Part shown: one piece after another, positions 48,559-60,000 of the stretch
Numbering within the stretch: the first letter of the stretch is position 1
Layout: every line of letters starts with the position of its first letter
Assembly: GCA_947179155.2 (NCBI GenBank)
Contig: OX359274.1
Span: 48,145,564-48,209,563, forward strand
Direction of reading: 5' to 3'
DNA from: Hedera helix
Taxonomy: Eukaryota; Streptophyta; Magnoliopsida; Apiales; Araliaceae
Length of the DNA: 64,000 bases
Made by a program: the position numbers and the translations under genes
Notes under the pieces: model-generated
The model's database searches: none
The model's input: only the letters and a program-made list of their open reading frames with translations
What the model was told of the DNA's origin: nothing

Positions 48559-51500
48559 ATGGCCTCCATATCACATACTCCAGTTGCTTTTACTGGAAAA
48601 TTGACTTCTGGAACTTCAGCTTCGGACCTGCTCCGAAGCTCATGTAATGGTGTTAGTGGTTTGCCATTGAAAGCCCTAGGGAGAGCGCGATTGGGCACAA
48701 ATAGGAGGGAGCTTACTGTCTATGCAAAATTAAGGAAGGTGAAGAAGCATGAATATCCGTGGCCCGAGGATGCGGATCCCAATGTTAAAGGTGGAGTCCT
48801 TAGTCATCTTTCGCCTTTCAAGCCTTTGAAAGAGAAGCCGAAGCCAGTTACTTTGGATTTCGAGAAACCTCTTATGGATCTGCAAAAGAAAATTATCGAT
48901 GTATGCCTTTTAAAACTGATTTAGTATGCTCAAGTAATTAAAAACATCGTGTAGTTTGATTTTAAAAAAGTGTTTGGTTTGAGTGCAGGTACAAAAGATG
49001 GCAAATGAGACTGGCCTTGACTTCAGTGATCAAATTATATCTCTAGAAAATAAATATCAACAGGTATGATCAATCTGCACATACCAGGCTCTTTAGCATT
49101 GTACAAGATAGTTTATATTACAATGGAATTCTGCAATTATGAGGTTTCATATTATGTTCATGATCACATTTGCTATGTGTGTGTGTGTGTTTGAGAGAGA
49201 GAGATTGCACCTAATGATCCAGTTTTGTATCATGACTTGATGGTGGCGACGGAGGTTTATTGACATATGTTTCCTTATGATGAATCATGGGCTTGTTCGC
49301 TCTTTTAAGCTTGCATGTTGTGCACTTGTACCTTTTCTATCAGTGTGGAAACATAGGCAATGGCCCTTGACTTAAATAGTTTGTTGAGTGCATGTGAAAT
49401 TGCATAAATCAATCCACTTAATTTCAACTTTCCGAATATAGTAGTTTTAAATTCATTTCTTTTGACTAGATAACTTTTATACACTGGTGCACTTCGACAT
49501 ATTTGAATTATCAACATGATCATATTTTATCACTCAATTAAAGGTTGGTAAGTAATTAATACTAATGTATGTTGTTATGTTTTTTATAACATGTGCAAGG
49601 TTGCTGTTTTAAATTATAAAGGTCCCAACTGCGATTTCATTTCTCGACTTTAAATTTCATGCCAATTTCTTTAGCATGAGATGTACATGTTAAGTCTACT
49701 CACGTATTTGCAATATAAATTTCAGGCTCTGAAAGATCTCTACACACATCTGACTCCCATACAACGCGTGAATATTGCAAGGCATCCTAACAGGCCAACT
49801 TTTCTTGACCACATCTTTAACATTACCGAAAAGGTTTTTACTCAAGGGTCTATTAATTCTCATACTTACTTTTTTTTAATATATATATATATATATTTAA
49901 ATGGAAGTATATTGTAGAAAAGATCTCATAATATGCCATTTTGTATCTCTAAATGTATAGTTTGTAGAGCTTCATGGCGATCGAGCAGGGTATGATGACC
50001 CTGCAATTGTCACTGGTCTTGGAACAATAGATGGCAGAAGCTACATGTTCATTGGTCAGCAAAAGGGTAGAAATACAAAAGAGAACATCATGCGTAACTT
50101 TGGGATGCCTACTCCCCATGGGTATGTATACAAGGGGGTGAACATTTTTTTAAGGGAATTATTATTTTCTCAAGTAAAAATCGATATTTTCACGAGGTCT
50201 CTCTCACATAGGTATGAGACCCATTTGCTATTCATGTGAGAGAGACCTTGTGGAACTATCACATTTACTTGTGGAAATATCAATTCCCTTTTTTAATTGC
50301 CTCTTTATTTACATGAGGAGCTACTGATGTAGGACAAGGGAGGGACGGAGGAATAAAGGGACAAGCAAGGCTCACAAGCCACAAAACACAATTTTCAAAT
50401 CAATTCATTTTCAGTACTCTGAAATTATCTCACATGATTCCAAATTGACTTTTATTTATAATGTATCAGCTTGAACTTTAGGGTAAGATTTTTTTTTTAG
50501 AATCTGATTATAAATGGAAATGCTCTTATTTCAACAGCTACAGGAAGGCTCTCCGCATGATGTATTATGCAGATCACCATGGATTTCCTATTGTTACTTT
50601 TATTGACACTCCAGGAGCATATGCGGATCTCAAATCAGAGGAACTAGGACAAGTATGTGGATAAATATATTGCAATACATAGTTCTCCATCAATACCGGC
50701 TTAATTGCTCAAATTGTTTTGTTCAACTGTATACAGGGTGAAGCTATAGCTCACAACTTGAGGACAATGTTTGGTCTGAAGGTACCAATTGTTTCCATTG
50801 TTATGGGAGAAGGTGGGTCTGGTGGTGCACTGGCCATCGGCTGTTGTAATAAAATGTTAATGCTTGAAAATGCAGTCTTCTATGTTGCCAGGTATTTCAA
50901 GATACCTGCAATTACTTCCTACATTTTGGCGTTGTATTTTATTTGGTAGATGGATCCCATTTTTTTTGTCATTGTCCCCTTGACTTTATAGACTTTCACT
51001 TTTGGCTAGCACCTTGGTTCTGTTCTTGATGTTATTAATTAATAACAGAAATGCCTAGAGTTCAGATTTGTTTAGACTACAGGTCAATGGACATGCTTAG
51101 CGTGCTTGGCTTCTGCCACAAGCTTCAATTTTGCTTTGCATGTGGGACGAATCACATGTTCATTAGCTATTCTTAGAAACACTATTATGGCTGGGCTCTG
51201 CATCCTAACAAGGACATTGTAGAGCGGAAGAACTTTCAACCTAGTGAACGAAGAGCTAGATATTCATCCTTTTTTGTTACTTATGTGCTTCCTACATAGG
51301 GACATCTCTAATGTAAAACAATTTTATGTTTTTTATTTGAAGTTTTACAACTCTTTTTAACAGTGTTGACTTACTATGATTTTGACATATTGGTGCTATA
51401 ATTAATTATTTAAACCTTTTATGTCTTTTGTAATTTTATCAACAACAGAAAAAGATAATCCTTTCAAGTGTTGAGTAGTTTGCAGAATTCCTCTTCTAAA

Positions 51501-53284
51501 AATCCATTTTAACCAAATAAAAATAACTGCTCAACTTTAACTTAAAAAAACCTTTTCAAATGCTTGAACAATCTCTTAATATATACAATATACATTATTC
51601 TCAAATGTGCTGATCTACTTTTGCCTTCGCCCGTCTCATTTTCCGTGGTACAGCCCAGAAGCATGTGCAGCAATCTTGTGGAAGACTGCCAAAGCATCTC
51701 CAAAGGTTGTACTAACTTTCATTACTTGGCTTGTGTATATTTGTATAGATTTAATAGCTAAAGGTTATTTTTGACTCACTTTCTTTGCAGGCAGCTGAGA
51801 AGCTTAAAATAACTGCTACAGAATTGACCAAGCTGCAAATTGCAGATGGCATCATTCCTGTAATTTTCTACTCAAGAATATTTTCTCTGCATTTATTCAT
51901 GTTCCTTACCCCCCCCCCCCCCCTCTCTTCCTTTCAATATTATGTTGAGATTTAAAGCTTTTTAACTGCTATGGTATCTTACTGGGAGTATTTAACCAAC
52001 TGCAGGAGCCGCTTGGTGGTGCACATGCAGATCCCTATTGGACCTCACAACAGATAAAAGCTGCAATTGTTGAATCAATGGATGTGAGTATCGCCTTGGT
52101 TCTTCCACAAGAATTTTTGTATACTCCAATCTAAATCTTCACCTCTGTTTATGGTTGTATAGGATCTTGCAAAGATGGACACAGAAGAGCTGCTTAGACA
52201 TAGGATGCTTAAATATCGAAAACTTGGTGGGTTCCAGGAAGGAATTCCGGCAGATCCGAATAAGAAAGCTAACATGAAAAAGAAAGAAGACCCCATTGTT
52301 CCAAGACCTGGAAACTTGGAATTGGAGGGCGAGGTTGAAAAATTGAAAGAGCAGATCCTAAAAGTGAGGGGATCGTCTGCTGCACCTCCAACGTTGGGTC
52401 TGAACAAGATGATAGAAAAACTGAAAACAGAAGTTGATCATGAATTTTCTGAGGCAGCCAAAGCTATGGGCTTGAAGGACAAATTTGTCATGCTGCAAGA
52501 AGAATTTGCAAAAGCTAGGAATTCAAAGGACCAGGTCATACATCCCGCTCTACAGGACAAGATGCAGCAGCTCCAGGATGAGTTCAACCAGAATCTTCCT
52601 AATGCTCCTAACTACAAAAGCCTGAAATATAAGCTGGACATGTTGAAGGAAATATCTGAAGCCAAGAATTTCTCCGAAAAGAAAAAGGCATCTCCAGTTC
52701 AGCCAGAGATCCAAAAGAAATACGAAGAGATCTTGGGTCTGCCAGATGTAAAGCAGAAAATAGAGGCACTGAAGGCTGACATTAAAAATTCTGGCGCGTC
52801 TGGAGTTGAGGACTTAGACCAGGGGTTGAAGGAGAAAGTTGGGCAGGTGACTAAAGACATTGAACTGGAACTTGCTGATGCTCTCAAGTCTCTGGGTTTG
52901 CATGTTGTCCCAATCTCAGTTTCAGACGTTAAGGCAAAAGTAGATGAACTTAATAAAGATATAAACAAGATAATCGAAGGTGTTATTAGTAGTTCATCAG
53001 ATTTGAAGAGCAAAATTGAATTATTGAAGACGGAGGTAGCAAAGGCCGGAAAGACACCTACTACGGAGTCAAAAACTAAGATTCAGGTTTTAGAGCAACA
53101 AATAAAGCAGGGAGTTGAGGAGGCTATAAGTTCCTCGGCCTTAAAAGAGAAGTATGAGGGGCTGATGTCAGAAGTTTCTGAAGCCATTGAGTCTTCTGGA
53201 GAAACTGATGGAAGTTTAATTAAAGGTAATTCAAATGGATCAACGGCAGAGATTAATTTAAAAGCAAACCGCAGCTATGCTTGA
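48559..53284 (+). CDS. CAC3: Acetyl-CoA carboxylase carboxyltransferase subunit alpha, chloroplastic
   Basis: Alpha half of the carboxyltransferase of the heteromeric plastid acetyl-CoA carboxylase; with the plastid-encoded AccD it transfers CO2 from carboxybiotin to acetyl-CoA, making malonyl-CoA for fatty-acid synthesis. Exons are 48559-48900, 48989-49063, 49726-49833, 49961-50121, 50538-50652, 50737-50891, 51654-51705, 51791-51859, 52006-52083 and 52163-53284, total 758 aa. Residues 1-55 are a Ser/Thr/Arg-rich transit peptide. The AccA domain follows: VQKMANETGLDF, HLTPIQRVNIARHPNRPTFL, FVELHGDRAGYDDPAIV, FIDTPGAYADLKSEELGQGE, GEGGSGGALAIG (about 291-302), PEACAAILWK and EPLGGAHADPYW. From about 386 a Lys/Glu-rich, largely helical extension of some 370 residues follows, absent in bacterial AccA but normal in plants. 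The start at MASISH is preferred over an upstream in-frame ATG (48529). Confidence 0.97.
50154..50288. mobile_element. Foldback MITE of the GGGAATTGATATTTTC family in CAC3 intron 4
   Basis: This 135-bp near-palindrome has a left end GGGAATTATTATTTTCTCAA and a right end that reverse complements to GGGAATTGATATTTCCACAA. Inner arms pair through GAGGTCTCTCTCACAT / ATGTGAGAGAGACCTT. A perfect 8-bp direct repeat TTTTTTAA flanks it (50146-50153 and 50289-50296). Confidence 0.85.
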
Positions 53285-54770
53285 TGTAAGTTTATATATT
53301 ACTCCTAATCTGTCAAGATCTTTCAGCTTCCCATAACCTTTAGTTTAGAATCTGTTGAATACTATTGGCCGTTCAAAATTGAGGCCCTATGTCTGAAGCT
53401 TGAGAACCACACTACTTGCATGTCTGTCTGTTAGTAGTGTGTTTCTTAATGAGAGAGAAAAAAAAAAAACTGGGTTCTTTCTTCAACAGCGTGGGTGGTT
53501 TAGTATCTTGCTGTTCTAAAACCTGAGTTGGAAAACTGAAGTTGGTTGCAAATTCATTGTGTTATTATAGGACTGGCTCCCATCAAAAGAATAAAAATAG
53601 GATTAGCAGATGAATAATTTTGAATTATTATTAGCTCTCTTTATGAACACTATAGTGTTGAATCAAGTCTAACTTAATCCTTTTTTTTTTCTTCTTACTA
53701 GCAAGTCAAAGGTGAAAGAGATTAGGAATGAACTGTGGTGGTTGATAAATCTGTCGGAAACAATACAAAATAAAATGGCCTACACTACAGAAGACGGAGC
53801 TTTCTTCCACCAGGTAGCATTAAGACGCAACAAGGTTGCATTTGGTAGAACATGAGATAGTCGCACAGCTTATGCAACTCAAATTTCCCCATTTTGATTT
53901 AGATTGTGAAGAGTTTTTTATATTTCCTTTTATTTCGTGGGCTAAGTTGATTTGTTTTTCTTATGTTATTGATAGAAACATAATACCGTGTAAGGAGTAT
54001 GTAAATTATGCCGAGTGACAGGGGAACGCATAAACATCCTTGAAAATCTGGAGAAAGCATAAATTGTTTAATTTCAAATGTACCTACCTATGTGGAATGA
54101 ACAAGGGTGTTGCAACTTTTGTCCAATCAAACCATTACTAATCCATTAATGTTAGTTACTACTAAACCAACAACCAGAACATATTTATGAAGATTATAAG
54201 TTGCTAAAATAATTAATTAGACTCCATCATTGCATGCTCTTTAATCTAACTGACAGTCAAACTAAACACAATTTTATTCTCGTAATTAAAAAGTATTGTA
54301 TAGCACGAATTTTAATATAAAAATATATTTTATAATAGTGAAAATGATATTGTGTTTGGTATGTGTTTATGAATACTTACTAAACAAAAATTCATATAGA
54401 ATAGCAAACTAGAAAATGAAAAAGGAGTTGGGGGTTGATGGGAAGATCTCCAAAAATTAAAAAATCAGTTTATCAACAAATTTTTGAATAATATTTTCAT
54501 ATAAAATATTGTATTTTAATATAATTTCTCGCACAAAAATAGTGAGTTAGTCTACGTTAAGACAGTTTGAGAGATGTAAAAATGTTTTAATTTTATACAA
54601 AAACATTAAAACTTTTTTTATATAAAAAAAGAACCAATACTGAAATTAGATAAATATACACATAACAATATATAAATAAATAAAATGTATAGATAATATA
54701 CTCATTAATAGAGTATCATAGTATAAAAGGATTTTAAATGCTCTGTAATAAAAAAAAATTGTATCTCTGT

Positions 54771-54896
54771 TACGAGATTTATAATGACGGTTTTTAAGAT
54801 TTATAGCGATAATTTGTCCCGTCGTCATAACATAGTATTACGGCGACAAAATAAATTATTATCATAAACTCTAAAAAGTATCATTATAAATCTCAA
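54771..54896. mobile_element. Foldback MITE with central (A/G)CGACGG-like words
   Basis: Left arm GAGATTTATAATGACGG and right arm, reverse complemented, GAGATTTATAATGATAC continue through TTTTTA(G)AGTTTAT-like sequence. The interior resembles that of the copies at 16401 and 24201, but the GGGAATTGATATTTTC ends are not seen here. Confidence 0.45.
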
Positions 54897-55997
54897 AATA
54901 AAAATATAAAAAAAAATTAATATAGAGAATTTGATCCCGATACAAAGAAGGAAAAGAAGAAACAGAAGTAGTAATAACTCAATAAAGACCAAAATAGATC
55001 TCCACCCGTCAACCGTGACGTTAACGTGCAAGCCCGCACCGCTCCAGCAGCTTCTAACATTTGTCCTTCAATCAATCTACTTCTCTCAACGTCGGTTAAA
55101 TACCCCTTCATTTACTATTCTGCCCCCCTCACCGTTCCCGTTTGAGTCTCCCCCTCCATCTATCTCAACCATCTCCCCCAACTTACCAGCAGCACCCTGC
55201 TTTCTCTCTCCTCTCCCGCCCCACCTCAAGGTATTTCACTCTTTCTTTACTATTTTTTATATTATATTTTATCTCTATTATATGTGTGCTTTTTTTTTCC
55301 CTCTCATTTCCTTTTATTTTTAATTTTTAATTTTTAATTTTTAATTTTGATTCATATATTTAAGTTGGAATCTTCTTCAATGTTATCTCTTTTATCTACC
55401 TCCGAATCCCTTTCCCCGTCGTCGGCGCCGTGGCTCGATCACTACACCTCCCCCGCGATCTCTCTCTGTTATCTACTTCCTCTCTCCTAATTTTTCTCTC
55501 TAGGGTTTAGAAGTCTAATTCATATACTATCGAGCACGGAGATTAAAGGATTACTCACACCCTTTTCCAGTTACAGGGTTTTTGAGCCTTCTGTACCATA
55601 AAGATAGGACCTTTTGGTTTTTCAGAGGTTTTTTTTTTCTTTTCGTGCTACTTCTTGTGCATGCTGGATTGAAGTTTTTTGGATGTCTACAAATGCATTT
55701 GCTTCATGAGGTTTGAATTCTACAGGATTATCATTTTCTAAGATTTCTACTTTTGCACGTCTTTGTTTAGTTTTGTATTTTATTTTTCAACACCAATTGC
55801 TTATGACTGCAAGCAGAATTCATGTATTAGATTGCTGGTCTAGGGTTTAGTTTTATCTTATATGTTTGATCAGTGGGGCAATGTGGTTTTTATTGTTTCG
55901 ACCTAAAAAGTAAAGAAAAATGAAGAATTCCCACTCTCAACGGACGTGATAAAAGATTTTTGGCCAGTTGAGTTCTTCATATACTAGGACTGCTTGT

Positions 55998-56292
55998 GCA
56001 ATTTCAAAAATTGAGTAGCTAGACATTTATTCAGTTTGCGTGCAATTTCAAATTTGAATAGATATCTGTTGATCCAGTTTATTTTTTGTTTTGGTGGAGG
56101 CTAGCAATTTCAATTTTGAATAGCTATCCATTGATTCAGTTTATTTTTCGTATATGTGGAGGGTTAGCAATTTCAAATTTGAACAGCTTCCTGTTGATTC
56201 AGTTTGTTTGTTGTTTAGGCAGAGGGTTTGGAATTTCAAATTTGAATAGCTATCCGTTTATTAAGTTTGTTTGTTGTTTAGGCAAAGGTGCG
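55998..56292. repeat. 63-bp minisatellite in the capping-enzyme leader region
   Basis: Four units of 62-63 bp starting at 56042, 56104, 56167 and 56230, plus a shorter 44-bp unit at 55998. Each begins GCAATTTCAAATTTGAATAG and continues TGATTCAGTTT. The 63-bp length keeps a spurious frame open (56086-56298), which is not a gene. Confidence 0.9.
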
Positions 56293-57098
56293 ATTTGAAT
56301 GAGAAATTATTGTCATAGTACTTCAGACGATTTGTAGGATTGGATTTCAAAGTAGTGTTCACAAGTCGGCTCAAATAGGGCTGCTACTTAACATTATTCA
56401 TTGATGCTTCTTCTGTTATTTGGATTATATTGGATAAAGTTGCTTACTAAATTTGCTTGCATTTATTGACATTGTCGGTTGTCCTGTTCACTAGCCTGAT
56501 TTGACGAACTTCTTTTTTTCCACTATTGCATTAAGTAATAAAGTTCATATTTGTTGGAATTGACAATTTATTGGAATAGATAATGGAGAAATGTCTTGAG
56601 ACATTTCCTGTTGAGTTTGTCTTTGATTCTGATCAAGGCTATAAATCTTTTTTTAGTTAAGTAAAATTGCATTGAGTTGATTTTTCTAAATGCAAGTAAA
56701 ATTTGAACTTTTAACTCTTTTTTTCCATTATTTTCTTTATTTTTATTTTTTGGCTGAGGGAGATCTAGCGTCTCTGATAGACAGGGAAGTGCTTATCCTA
56801 TGTTCTGTTGCCTGAAAAATTCTCAAGATATTGATTTTGTGGTAGTTTTGGAATTTCATAACAGTGGTCTTACTTTTGACTTTATTTGTTTCCTCCAGTA
56901 AAGTTGGTAGGATTATAAGGCAAAAAAGCTTGTTTTCTTGCATATGTAGATATAGAAAGTTGTCCACCTGTTACGTTGTTTTACCTCAAATTTGATATAC
57001 TTTTTTTCTCTTATTTGACCTAGGTTTGTCTAACTGGTTGGTAAAACCACAATAAATTGCATAGGAGAGATCTGGCGAATGTTTCGTGGTATACGTGA

Positions 57099-60000
57099 AT
57101 GATTGGCATCATGGATTTGAATGTCTCGCCAGAACCAGAAGAAGATGACAATGAGCGACATTTTGAAGAATGCAATGCACCAGAAAGGCATATAGAGCAT
57201 AAACATCATGTAGAACATGTAGAGAGTGCAGTTGATATAGCACGCAGGGTACTTCACTCCATCTTCTATATTGAGCTCTTGGCATTTTCTTTCGAAAAAC
57301 ATGCTTATTTACTATATTCTTTTTTATTCTGCTTTATGCTGTTTGTCTTTAAGTGCAAGTGTTCTCAACAAAATATATATATTTTTGGTAAAGAATTTAC
57401 TCAGCTTTTAAGTCAACATTGCTTCTCTGCTCCTTTCTCCCCTATTTCTAATTTCTGATCAGTCATTTGGCAGATTAGTCACTCTAGTACTTTATGCAAG
57501 GATTGGACTTAAATTTCACAGCAATGATCATATTTAAAGAAAGTTGTGTCTGCAGTTTGCATGATGGGGTAAAGCTTAGAATGCTGCAACTATTTAGTTG
57601 TTCAAGACATTAGACTTATAGCATGATTATTTTTTTAGAAATTATGGCACGTATATATAATAGCCAAAAACTTGGGGCATGACCCATTAAAGTCAAGGGG
57701 TAATAAGAAGCCTAAATATGCTCTACTCAACTTTTGAGCTGAAATTTTTAGAAGTCATCTAAACATTAGCTGGAACTTGTTTAGTTGAAGCACATAATGG
57801 TAGCTACACCAGTTTGGTGAAGTTCTTATTAACCTTCATCCTTTCTGGGGTATATTGCCCCCTAGACTGATATTAGGCAAGGTGGCAGTCTGCCATGCGC
57901 ATATTGGTATTTTTTTATAGCAGAAAATGACATACAACATTCCTGCAGCACTTTTAGAATCCTGAAGAGGAGCGTGGAGCTTACTGCTGCAATGATAGTG
58001 AGTTGTTGGGATTTTCTTGCGAGGCAAGTAAAACTACTAAATTCCTACTCAAAACTCTAATAGTACTTTGGGAACAATAAAATAACTAAACTACTAAAAT
58101 ACCTTTAATAAATATTAAAATACTACTCACTATTAAATGTCCTAAATCCCCATTAATAAATAAATAATTACATCAACTTTTCCCAAATTAAACATAACAA
58201 AACTTTCATAAAATAATAGAATTTTTTTCTTGGCTTTGGACTTGACGTCGACATCATGGTTCATGTTCGGGTTGGGCTTGGGTCGTTACAAATGGTTCTA
58301 GAGTAAAGCCCAGGCTCAATGAGGGAGCTAAGTGATATGTGGGACTAAATGTACATCGTATGGGTGGGGGGCCACCTCTAGAACCTGTGTGTGTCACCTC
58401 TGCAATCCTGCGTTGTGTAGGGTTTATGGTGATGTCTTAGTAGACTTTGACAAGGATGTTAGAGATTTAAGTGGGGAAGTTAGAGTCCCACGTGGAAACA
58501 TGTGAATGAACTGAACTGTAATAAATTCTTAACTCTACCACTAAGACTACAAATATCATTTTATTAGTTTTGTGTGGGTTTCTGGTGGACCTAGATGGCC
58601 CAACTGTTATTAGGACAGTGGATTGAGGTTTGATCTTGCTTAGTGTCGGGCTCGGGTTCTTACACAAACTTTTTTCCTTTAAATTTTATACGAAAATTAA
58701 AAAATGGAGATCATGAGTATTTCAAAGTTTACTTCCTGCTGTCTTCTTGGTTGATTGCCCCAACGTGGTTCGTATCCTAGTACATGTATACAAGAGAAGT
58801 CAAGGCTGGGGAAGCCTATGCGCTAACTGTGTGGGGAATCAAAGGTCAAAATTAAGAAAGGTCCTAAAGGTGGCTGTCTGAGTCTTGGATTTCTTGTTCC
58901 TTATAAGAAAGAAGCTGAAAGAGGAAATGAGTTCAACATGCCCTAGTTACATTGGCTTGAGCCTTATTGGCTGCGTTGTACACCATTATATAATATTGTT
59001 TCTCTTCTCTCCCCCCCTTTCTTTTCATGTAATTGCATACTTGGACATTCTTTTCTCTCCCTTTTTTATTTTACAATTGAATAGTTATACTTAATCCAAT
59101 ACGGAGGTTGTAACATTAGCTAGTATCTTGAACTTGCAGACACGCGTGCCGCGGGGGGGTGGTTGGGATTAATCCGATTGTCTAGTTTTGTTCTTATTAT
59201 GGTCTTCAATGAATGTTTCTGATACATATTATTGGGTTTTCTACATTTTTTTGCTCAAGCATTTGTATTTCAGAAGAATCCGAACAATTCAATTTTCAGA
59301 CTTTCTTTGAAAAGCAGTCAGTTATTTTTTTTATTATATATATAAAATAGAGAAACTCCACAATCAGATTGGTTTACTCTCCCCCTGTGAAACAATCACA
59401 AACCTACCAACCCAAAGAGAGTTTTTTATGAATATGAAACAACTTGTTGCAATTAGTAGTCATACAAGCAATAGATGTGTGTTCTTGTGTTTCCCCCTAA
59501 AATCAACCTGTCTCCACACTAGTAATTCATTTATTTATCTGCTTGTTGCATTAGGAGCGTGAAGAAAGACGTCAGCGACTAAAAAGAGAACACCCGGATG
59601 ACAGACCGATGAATGCATCTCAGCCACCTAGGAATGACCAGATGTTTCAAACAAAGCACCATAAACCTTATGATAGAAACAAGCTTCCTCCAGGTAAGTT
59701 TGTTGCTAATGTCTATGTCTGGATTGTTTATTATTGTTGAAGGGGACCTCATCTTTCTAGGTTTTCCGAGAAATTGAAAATCATTTTTGGTTAATTACTA
59801 AGCACCATGCAACAATTCTTGAAGTGTATTGGTCATAGTTGTTTTCAGGTAAATTTTCATCCATTTTTAGGATTAACAATGTCTCTGTCTCAAATCTGTG
59901 GGTCTGCAGTAAATTTAGTTAAGATATTGAGCAGTGACATTTGTGAATCTCAGACGATGGTTATCAATTAATTTAGACAATTAATTATCAGCAAGAAGAA

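Larger units (their letters stand above)
53285..57098. other. Spacer from CAC3 to the capping-enzyme gene
   Basis: Begins with the CAC3 3' UTR. A donor GTAAGTTTAT directly after the stop codon (53286) and an acceptor TTACTAG at 53701 suggest a 3' UTR intron. 54000-54900 is AT-rich. From about 55000 it is pyrimidine-rich leader sequence of the capping-enzyme gene, with a possible leader intron from 55230 (CCTCAAG|GTATTT) to 57023. No other gene is supported. Confidence 0.5.

Noticed and set aside
51911..51924. Run of C residues in CAC3 intron 8
   Set aside because: Simple homopolymer within an intron, possibly partly a sequencing artefact; no feature implied.
54931..55323. 130-codon plus-strand open frame
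   Set aside because: Pyrimidine-rich leader sequence of the capping-enzyme gene producing Ser/Pro/Phe-rich translation without a recognisable domain.
56086..56298. 70-codon open frame with internally repeated protein sequence
   Set aside because: Product of the 63-bp minisatellite; no homology and located in the presumed leader region.
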